Source: Fidelibacterota bacterium (lineage in GTDB: Bacteria; Marinisomatota; Marinisomatia; Marinisomatales; UBA1611). From it: a stretch of 5,062 nucleotides of DNA. This document shows positions 1 through 5,062 of the stretch, in pieces. Every line of letters starts with the position of its first letter. The first letter of the stretch is position 1. The notes beneath the pieces were generated by a model. It was not told the origin of the DNA. It ran no database searches and saw only the letters and a list, made by a program, of their open reading frames with translations. The DNA lies in assembly GCA_002694025.1 (NCBI GenBank), contig NZKX01000080.1:1-5062 (forward strand), read 5' to 3'. The position numbers and the translations under genes were made by a program.

Positions 1-21
1 TATAAATGAAATAATAGAGTA

Positions 22-36
22 AGATAAAAAAGGGAT
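22..36 (-). terminator. Candidate T-tract terminator
   Basis: Read on the minus strand, this stretch has six consecutive T (30 down to 25), preceded by CCC and by AT-rich DNA, about 115 bases after the stop of the small gene. Archaeal RNA polymerase can terminate at T-rich tracts without a hairpin. The call rests only on position and base content, and similar T-runs occur elsewhere in the window. Confidence 0.25.
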
Positions 37-64
37 TTTAATTTTCCGGATATTGGTGGGAAAA

Positions 65-137
65 CTTCAAATGATCGGCAGAGTGTAAATATGTTAAAAG
101 ATTAACATAACTAAATTATAAATGTCATTATTTGAAG
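65..137 (-). other. Possible nested hairpin downstream of the small gene
   Basis: Positions 90-109 form a perfect 8-bp inverted repeat around a 4-base loop (AAGA on the plus strand). It is enclosed by a second pairing: CTTCAAATGA at 65-74 can pair with 125-137 (ten base pairs with a three-base bulge at 128-130). On the minus strand this begins seven bases after the TAG of the small gene, so it would lie in its 3' untranslated region. It might be an RNA structure protecting or ending the transcript, or an operator-like site. AT-rich DNA yields such stems often and no known RNA family is recognised. Confidence 0.25.
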
Positions 138-143
138 AGAGAA

Positions 144-323
144 CTAGTACTGAGGGGCTTTTCGATTATTGCTTTTCTCTTGAAGTCTGATAATTGACTG
201 AAATTCATTCCACTTATCATCTCGCAAATCCGCGGAAGATCTTTTAAATTTTAATTTAGACTCCAAGAATTCTACCCTTTTTTCTAAGGATAATAACTTC
301 TTGTACAATTCATTAATTCTCAT
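144..323 (-). CDS. Small coiled-coil protein, 59 aa, function unknown
   Basis: I do not recognise this protein. It runs from ATG at 323 to TAG at 144. Residues 3-24 form an unbroken heptad ladder, with hydrophobic residues at I3, L6, L10, L13, V17, L20 and L24 (spacing 3-4-3-4-3-4) separated by Lys, Glu and Arg. This is a textbook short coiled coil. A basic patch (KFKR, 25-28) follows, then a polar tail. There is no signal peptide or membrane segment, so it is probably cytoplasmic and may dimerise or bind a partner. Coding is supported by the heptad, by G+C of 58/180 bases against about 11/60 in a sample of the upstream spacer (421-480), and by a TATA-like box 26-27 bases before the ATG. No Shine-Dalgarno site is visible, which fits a leaderless archaeal mRNA. 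It could still be a chance short frame. It is separated from the hydrolase by 570 bases and is probably its own transcription unit. Confidence 0.62.
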   Translation of the reverse strand: MRINELYKKLLSLEKRVEFLESKLKFKRSSADLRDDKWNEFQSIIRLQEKSNNRKAPQY

Positions 324-893
324 ATAATAATTTGTTTAAAAAAACCATATAAATTCAAATGGATTTATTAGGATGTTGTGTCAGAAAAGGAATATCTAAA
401 AAATAAAGTCTAAGAAAATATAAATACAGATACAATTAAGAATACTTTTGTGATAATTAATATTCTCACCATATAAATATAATTTATGTATTTATTTTTC
501 TTTTTAAGGTTTTTATCAAATGGTTTAAAAACCGATTTCATAAAATCTTTAGAATTGTAATTATTCATTTAATCAGAATTCATTTCTATTGATTCTTATT
601 TGACATATTTCTTAGTCTTCAAGTCAGAATAATAGTTGAAAATCAATACCAATTATCATAACCATTTTTGAATCTATAACTATCATATTGTTATACATCT
701 AAAGATGATTTCATATTTTTTATTAAAAATTAAAACTTGATTTTTACTCAAAATAAATATTATAAATTTATGATTTTTAGGTCACTAAATTTTTATATAA
801 TTATCATTAATCATCATCTAATAATATTACAAATTAATTTACTAGAATTTAAATAAATTGAAATTAATTGAATTATTTTAATCCTCGCTTAAA
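324..893. other. AT-rich intergenic spacer, 570 bp
   Basis: This gap separates the hydrolase stop from the start of the small coiled-coil gene and contains that gene's TATA box near its lower end. Otherwise it is low-complexity AT-rich DNA with stops in all frames. The longest frame I noticed is 43 codons on the minus strand (410-541). It is rich in Lys, Asn, Ile and Phe, as AT-rich DNA would give by chance, and has no ribosome binding site or convincing promoter. Several T-runs on the minus strand (for example opposite 725-729) could terminate hydrolase transcription, but none stands out. I see no tRNA, repeat array or transposon end. Confidence 0.6.
345..355 (-). promoter_or_regulatory. Archaeal-type TATA box for the small coiled-coil gene
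   Basis: The minus strand reads AATTTATATGG, with core TTTATATG at 353 down to 346. Its centre is 26-27 bases before the A of the ATG at 323, the spacing expected when transcription starts at or next to the start codon. The bases just upstream (TTGAA) could serve as a weak TFB-recognition element. No Shine-Dalgarno-like sequence lies between the box and the ATG. In DNA this AT-rich a TATA-like string can occur by chance, so the support comes from the spacing together with the lack of a ribosome binding site. Confidence 0.5.
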
Positions 894-2714
894 TCATATG
901 GGATAATAGTAAACAGAATTGGATAGTAACATAATAACAAAAATTAACGTCATAGTTAATGGACCTAAATAAATACTGCCAGTTTGTTCAAAGAAAAATT
1001 TTTGGAAGAAAGGCAATACTAGAAGAATGGGCACGACAGAAAATAGAAGATTTACATATAACCAACCTTCTTTCCAAAAAACAGTTCCTGTTAACCAAAA
1101 AGTAGAATATTGAATAAATAAAATGGTTATTAAACCTCCAGAAGTAGCAAGTGTATATAAAACTGAAGGCGAGAGTCCAATACCATTTTTAAACCTTATA
1201 GATCCATTTATTCTCAAGGAGTTCGATAGAAAGAACAAGAAAAAAAAAGGAAAATAAACAGGTAAGATATACAATGTCTCTTTATTAAAAACTTTAGATG
1301 AAATAAAGATAAATCTATAGTCTATATGAAAAAGAAAATAAATAAAATTTAATAAAATAAAATAAGATAAAACTATCAACAAAGAAACAAGTATTGTCTT
1401 TGAAAGGTTAACAAGTGAAATTGATATTCCGAACATACTTTTTTCCACCCCATTATATTTTCCATAGATTTTGTAGGAGAAATAAAATAAAAATAATCCT
1501 ATTAAACCATTTAAAGCTGCCCAAAGCATGATTGTATTGTTCATTCTTTGAGGAAAAAACCAAGTTTGTACACGATTTGTCGCATCAATAAATAAAAATT
1601 TGGTAAGCTCTGATAATGGAATAAAAGAAAAACATGAGATTAATATACTTATTATCAATGTACACCAAAAAATTATCAAACCTTTTCCTTTTGGCTTTGG
1701 TAATAACTTTGGAATAGGACTGCCTAATCCCATAAAAAAGGGTAACTTAATAAGAATTTTAGTAATAGGAATTATCAGAAGTAAACCACATATTAAACAA
1801 ATGAAAGTGAAGATTTCTTTCCAAAACCACACCTGCCCCTCAACTGAAACAGATTTTTCTAAACCAAACACATGTAAAAAATAACCTATTTGATTTCCAA
1901 TTGCACTTGGTGCATATGGTTGAAAAGGATGAAGTAATTTTTCATTAAAAATAACCACTGCAGAATGATTGGCAAGATCACCATAGTAGTTACCCATTTT
2001 TATTTTATCTTTATTAAAATTTCCATCTGTTTGAATATTAACTAATCTCAAAATTTCTGGAGCATTTTCTAGATTACCATTTTTTTGCTCATTTTGCCAA
2101 GCTCCTTCATCATACAACGCATAACTAACACCAATATTAGAACGCACTTTTTTTAAATCTTTTTCCTTAAATCCCATTCTTAACATTCCAGATATAAAAA
2201 CTGAATGAAGTTTACTTTTAGATTCATTCTTTATTGCTAATTTTCCAAAATATTGTGCTCCGCGCATTGCAGCAAGTCCTCCTGCAGAATGTCCTGTTAC
2301 TCCTATCTTTGATTTGTCCACATAATTCAAATTGGCAGTTTCATATACATAATCTACAAGAGCGAACATTCCATATCCCTCTTTTGTAGCAGATCTCCTA
2401 CTTAAAGAGGAACTTGACATTCCTTGTGCATATGGATCTATGGATATAGTTACAATGCCCCTTCTTGAAAGTTCAATGGCGATATTTGATAAGGTTTCTT
2501 TAGATCTTTGAAAGCCAGGTATTATTATTACCAAAGGAGCGGGGTTATCCGAAGTAGCCTTATAAGGTTTAAATAAATCTGCTACAACCCATTGACCATT
2601 TTGCGTAGGGATTTTAATAGATTCAACCCTAACCTGCCCCCAGGATGATTGTATCAGCGAAGCAAAGTAGCTTGAAAGAAATAGAATTAGAAGCACAATT
2701 ATATATTTTTTCAT
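894..2714 (-). CDS. Alpha/beta hydrolase fused to multi-pass membrane domain, 606 aa
   Basis: Residues 4-22 form an N-terminal hydrophobic segment (signal peptide or anchor, no lipobox Cys). An alpha/beta-hydrolase domain follows at about 30-285: a beta strand ending in IIIPGFQRSKE (63-73, oxyanion-hole region) and the nucleophile elbow GHSAGG (141-146, Ser143). By position, Asp202 (in YDEG) is the likely acid and His250 (in ANHSAVV) the likely catalytic His. From about 299 to 603 there are roughly eight hydrophobic helices. With the N-terminal segment inserted, the hydrolase would face outside the cytoplasm, tethered by its membrane half. The domain resembles dienelactone-hydrolase/BAAT-type esterases and peptidases; the substrate cannot be read from sequence. 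It starts at ATG 2714, 19 bases after the aminotransferase stop, with no clear Shine-Dalgarno site, so it is probably cotranscribed. The frame is complete and all three putative catalytic residues are present. The fold is confident; the triad assignment beyond Ser143 is inferred. Confidence 0.9.
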   Translation of the reverse strand: MKKYIIVLLILFLSSYFASLIQSSWGQVRVESIKIPTQNGQWVVADLFKPYKATSDNPAPLVIIIPGFQRSKETLSNIAIELSRRGIVTISIDPYAQGMSSSSLSRRSATKEGYGMFALVDYVYETANLNYVDKSKIGVTGHSAGGLAAMRGAQYFGKLAIKNESKSKLHSVFISGMLRMGFKEKDLKKVRSNIGVSYALYDEGAWQNEQKNGNLENAPEILRLVNIQTDGNFNKDKIKMGNYYGDLANHSAVVIFNEKLLHPFQPYAPSAIGNQIGYFLHVFGLEKSVSVEGQVWFWKEIFTFICLICGLLLIIPITKILIKLPFFMGLGSPIPKLLPKPKGKGLIIFWCTLIISILISCFSFIPLSELTKFLFIDATNRVQTWFFPQRMNNTIMLWAALNGLIGLFLFYFSYKIYGKYNGVEKSMFGISISLVNLSKTILVSLLIVLSYFILLNFIYFLFHIDYRFIFISSKVFNKETLYILPVYFPFFFLFFLSNSLRINGSIRFKNGIGLSPSVLYTLATSGGLITILFIQYSTFWLTGTVFWKEGWLYVNLLFSVVPILLVLPFFQKFFFEQTGSIYLGPLTMTLIFVIMLLSNSVYYYPI

Positions 2715-2733
2715 TCTAAACTAAATCAATTTA

Positions 2734-3849
2734 TTAGGTTGAAAACTTTTCTAAGTAATTCCCTATTCTATCCAAACCTTTTTGAACATACTCGCTGGAA
2801 GTCCCATAACCAATTCTTACATACCCTTCTAATCCATGCCATTTTCCAGCTGTTAATAAGACACTATAATTATCTCGTAAATTAAAAATAAATTCTTCAC
2901 AGCCTATTTGAAGGTTCAGCTTAGCGATTGTTATTGCGGCAGCATCTGGGCGAGAAAATGTTAATTCTGGGAATTTTTTTGCCCATTTTAAAAGCATATT
3001 TAAATTATAATTCAAATGTTTTTTTGTTCTTTCCAAAATAGTCATCCTCCTACTGTGCTCAAGGATTCTAGAAGCTACCCAATCACTTAGAAAAGCTACA
3101 TTAATAACAGTAAAGTCATGAAATGACCATGCTCTTTGTATATATGACTCCGAGCCTACGCTCCATCCCAATCTAAGTCCAGGGAGACTATAGGCTTTAG
3201 ACAAACCAGCATTCACAATTGTTTTTTCTGTGGAACCTGCAAAAGAACGGCATTCTTGACCATTTAATTCTGATCCTCTATATACTTCATCAGAAAGCAA
3301 CCATATATCTCTTTCACTTACAATTTCTATTATTTTATTCATAATATGATTAGACATTACAGATCCAGTAGGATTATTAGGGTTACAAACTGCTATCATT
3401 TTAGTCTTTACGGTTATCATATTTTTTATTTCATCAGGATCCCATTGCCACCCTAATTCTTGCCTAATTGGCAAGGTTTTTACGTTTATTCCGAAGCTTT
3501 TAGCTAAATGGAAAATCTGTAAATAATTAGGTACCATATAAATTATCTCATCACCTGGATCCAATTGAGTCATAACAGATAAGAAGTTTGCTTCTGCAGA
3601 ACCCGATGTTATTAAAATATTCTCCTTGGTAAATTGGTTTCCGTATATGTCTGCGACCCTATGTCTCAGTTCAGGTGTTCCATTAGTATAACCATAAAAG
3701 AGCTCAGTATTTAAAATTTCTTTTTGCTCAAACTCAGTTAGTATTTCTGATAGTTTTAAAGGATGCACCCCACTTTCTGATAGATTAAAATCAACCTTAT
3801 TCTCAAAAAGAGACTGATGCCTTTCCAGATCAAATTGTTCAAATTTCAT
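2734..3849 (-). CDS. PLP-dependent class I/II aminotransferase, 371 aa
   Basis: A complete fold-type I enzyme of the aspartate-aminotransferase superfamily, likely cytoplasmic. Landmarks in order: YGYTNGTPELR (52-62), the phosphate-side loop TSGSAEA (81-87), the NPNNPTG motif (156-162), SDEVYRG (186-192, with Asp187 for the pyridine nitrogen and Tyr190 for the PLP oxygen), GLSKAYSLPGLRLGW (215-229, with Lys218 the Schiff-base lysine) and VRIGYG (344-349), whose Arg345 is the expected substrate-carboxylate arginine. All key residues are present and the length is close to the usual 370-400. The N-terminal stretch (ERHQ..., NLSESGVHP) resembles the branch that includes capreomycidine-synthase-like enzymes, so the reaction may be transamination or another PLP reaction on an arginine/ornithine-type substrate; that is a guess. 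The start at ATG 3849 is set by a strong ribosome binding site. It lies 14 bases after a broken cyclodeaminase gene and 19 bases before the membrane hydrolase. Confidence 0.93.
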   Translation of the reverse strand: MKFEQFDLERHQSLFENKVDFNLSESGVHPLKLSEILTEFEQKEILNTELFYGYTNGTPELRHRVADIYGNQFTKENILITSGSAEANFLSVMTQLDPGDEIIYMVPNYLQIFHLAKSFGINVKTLPIRQELGWQWDPDEIKNMITVKTKMIAVCNPNNPTGSVMSNHIMNKIIEIVSERDIWLLSDEVYRGSELNGQECRSFAGSTEKTIVNAGLSKAYSLPGLRLGWSVGSESYIQRAWSFHDFTVINVAFLSDWVASRILEHSRRMTILERTKKHLNYNLNMLLKWAKKFPELTFSRPDAAAITIAKLNLQIGCEEFIFNLRDNYSVLLTAGKWHGLEGYVRIGYGTSSEYVQKGLDRIGNYLEKFST

Positions 3850-3853
3850 TCGA

Positions 3854-3861
3854 CCCTCTCC
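3854..3861 (-). promoter_or_regulatory. Shine-Dalgarno site of the aminotransferase
   Basis: The minus strand reads GGAGAGGG just after the TAA of the upstream pseudogene (3866-3864) and four bases before the ATG at 3849 (eight bases from the GGAG core). It is the only strong purine-rich ribosome binding site I see at a gene start here, and it fixes the start codon. It would let the aminotransferase be translated from an operon mRNA independently of the dead gene upstream. Confidence 0.75.
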
Positions 3862-3863
3862 AA

Positions 3864-4797
3864 TTATGAATCAAAAACTGCTGTTGCAATCTTCACGCCC
3901 TGTACAGCTACACCAGTTAAATCAGCTATTGTTATATCTTCACTATTTATTCTACCAATAATTTTTCCTGATAGAACACGGCCTAGCTCACAAATTTGTT
4001 TTGCTTTTATTTCTCCTGCCGATAAAGCATAGGAAATTTCACCATTTTCCATACGCTGTGCAACGCTATCTGCTATTACCGTATTTGCCATCCCAAGAAC
4101 CCCATCCCCCAACTCTCTTTTTCCTATAGCATCTGCACCTGCTGCTGTAACATGAGTTCCTGGTTTTAAGTCATCTTTAAAAATAATGGGATCTTTACTT
4201 GCAGATGTGGTAATTATAAGATTGTATTCTTTGCATACATCTTTTGCATTTGTTTTAATCGAAACAGTAAAACCTTTTCTTTCCATATCTCTTTTATATT
4301 TATTTACTCTTTCTATTTTCTTCCCAAAACTTTTATTCTTCTGTATTTGGTTATATTTTGCAAATATTCGACCTGACACCTTGCCTGAACTACAGTACCT
4401 ATGATACCAAACGAATGTCATTTGCCTACTTTGATGCTTAAATTTAGCCCTCAACCGCAGTTCTAATATCTTTTAAAATATCTTCATCATTTAGAAGAGC
4501 TGTAGGCACTCCTGTATTTTGATCGAATAAAAGGATAACACCTTATCCGTTTAGAATTCCAAAGTTTACATTTTTTCAAAAAACTAAGGCTATTTTTATA
4601 ACGTAATACCTATCTCTTATTATGTAACCATACTTAATATGTACATACCCTGGAGGATTTTTAATTGAAAGTTCCCCAACTGGAGGAACTACTGCTTACC
4701 TATTTGAATAAGATATAAATCCTTTTAATATTAATGAAAAAAGATCAAGACTATCTAAAAGGTCTTCGATTATTTCTCTATTTAAAATATGCAAAAT
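3864..4797 (-). pseudogene. Broken ornithine cyclodeaminase/mu-crystallin family gene
   Basis: The family comprises NAD(P)-dependent enzymes on cyclic imines and amino acids (ornithine cyclodeaminase, ketimine reductase, alanine dehydrogenase types), about 310-340 aa. The length here fits a whole gene. Frame A (4797-4408) reads NREIIEDLLD, then AVVPPVGELS, VHIKYGYI, GVILLFDQNTGVPTALLND and DIRTA, all family landmarks, but is cut by TAA 4698, TGA 4578, TAA 4545, TAA 4446, TAA 4440 and TAG 4428. At about 4406 one base is missing. Frame B continues with IIGTVVQARCQVEYLQN, where the usual GTG of the nucleotide loop has become GTV. At about 4317 another base is missing, in an A run. Frame C then runs intact to TAA 3864, with the conserved GAD motif (Asp codon 4133-4131, the catalytic-acid position in characterised ornithine cyclodeaminases), GKREL and DLTGVAVQ. 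The original start codon is lost or unclear. The gene lies 14 bases before the aminotransferase, so it was probably the first gene of the operon. Confidence 0.9.
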
Positions 4798-4803
4798 CTA
4801 CTC

Positions 4804-4812
4804 ATTTATAAA
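4804..4812 (-). promoter_or_regulatory. Possible TATA box of the former operon
   Basis: The minus strand reads TTTATAAAT, centred near 4808. Counting about 25 bases downstream lands near 4783, close to where the cyclodeaminase homology begins (the Asn-Arg-Glu codons at 4782-4774). That is the position expected for a leaderless archaeal promoter of the three-gene unit. No ATG is now present in the correct frame there; the nearby ATG at 4805 is out of frame and stops after seven codons. The string is common in AT-rich DNA, so support is modest. Confidence 0.3.
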
Positions 4813-5062
4813 GGATAAAATGGTGGAAGAGTTTAATCACTTCTCTTATAAGATTAAAAAGTCTTGAGGCATTTGTCCATCATCAATTATCTATGAAGGC
4901 CAAGATCTGTAATTCAATATTCTAATCACTTCTATAAAATTTTGGTATTTTTAAAGGAAAAGATCAGGAATACTATAAATATTCTTCAATTTTCTACGGT
5001 CATTCCCCATGGGTATATAGGGACAAGTCTTCAACATAAAGCAAGGATTTTATTACTTAAAA
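4813..5062. other. Gene-free end of the window
   Basis: I find no supportable gene. On the minus strand one frame reads a 28-codon stretch starting at an ATG (MLKTCPYIPMGNDRR...) and then continues with three further stops down to about 4800. It contains plausible-looking segments such as NFIEVIRILNYRSWP and IIDDGQMPQDFLIL, but the stop frequency is not clearly below chance for this base composition and I recognise no family. It may be the remnant of another decayed gene or simply spacer. Confidence 0.4.

Noticed and set aside
410..541. 43-codon minus-strand frame with a hydrophobic C-terminal end
   Set aside because: Its Lys, Asn, Ile and Phe bias is what very AT-rich DNA encodes by chance. 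There is no ribosome binding site or convincing promoter, and no recognisable pattern.
697..708. Short palindrome-like string in the spacer
   Set aside because: It has only a five-base stem with a two-base loop in AT-rich DNA, with no context suggesting a regulator site.
1600..1884. 94-codon open frame on the plus strand
   Set aside because: It lies wholly inside the hydrolase gene on the opposite strand, shows no family features and has no ribosome binding site. It is a shadow frame.
3817..4032. 71-codon open frame on the plus strand
   Set aside because: It is antisense to the aminotransferase start and the conserved end of the cyclodeaminase pseudogene. The minus-strand reading is clearly the real one.
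4186..4404. 72-codon open frame on the plus strand, hydrophobic
   Set aside because: It is antisense to the cyclodeaminase pseudogene. Its hydrophobic look comes from being the complement of Lys/Glu/Arg-rich codons.
4314..4454. First 47 or so codons of the open frame starting at 4454, as a new N-terminus
   Set aside because: The same DNA read in the neighbouring frames gives conserved cyclodeaminase sequence (the IIGTVVQAR loop and the segment before it), so this reading is out of frame, not a new domain.
4428..4698. Stop-codon reassignment as an explanation for the interrupted cyclodeaminase
   Set aside because: TAA, TGA and TAG all occur inside the frame, two frameshifts accompany them, and the neighbouring genes have no internal stops.
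4798..5040. Possible decayed gene upstream of the cyclodeaminase on the minus strand
   Set aside because: The frame carries several stops and matches no family I recognise. Its stop frequency is not clearly lower than expected for this base composition.

Overview
This is an AT-rich window in which every gene I can support lies on the minus strand. Arg is mostly AGA/AGG and Ile often ATA. The only clear promoter is a TATA-like box about 26-27 bases before the start codon of a small gene with no Shine-Dalgarno site, which is the leaderless layout typical of archaea. The long AT-rich spacers, broken gene and low G+C would suit an archaeon such as a low-G+C thaumarchaeote. That is inference only: no rRNA, tRNA or lineage-specific protein is present to confirm it.

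Layout in transcription order (high to low coordinates). 4813-5062 holds no gene I can support. 3864-4797 is a broken ornithine cyclodeaminase-family gene. Its whole length can be followed through three frames, with six in-frame stops, two one-base frameshifts and a damaged nucleotide-binding glycine motif. 2734-3849 is an intact PLP-dependent class I/II aminotransferase with a strong ribosome binding site next to the pseudogene's stop codon. 19 bases later comes 894-2714, an intact alpha/beta hydrolase fused to a large multi-pass membrane domain. 324-893 is a very AT-rich spacer. 144-323 is a 59-residue coiled-coil protein with its own promoter, followed by a possible structured 3' region and a T-tract.

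The cyclodeaminase, aminotransferase and hydrolase probably formed one operon, with gaps of 14 and 19 bases. The first two would act on small amino acids in the cytoplasm (imine formation or reduction, and transamination). The hydrolase domain probably faces outside. Loss of the cyclodeaminase would break any shared pathway, yet the two downstream genes are intact. Either they have an independent role, the loss is recent, or the damage (all in the half nearest the window end) is sequence error. I see no CRISPR array, insertion sequence, tRNA, rRNA or new defence system.
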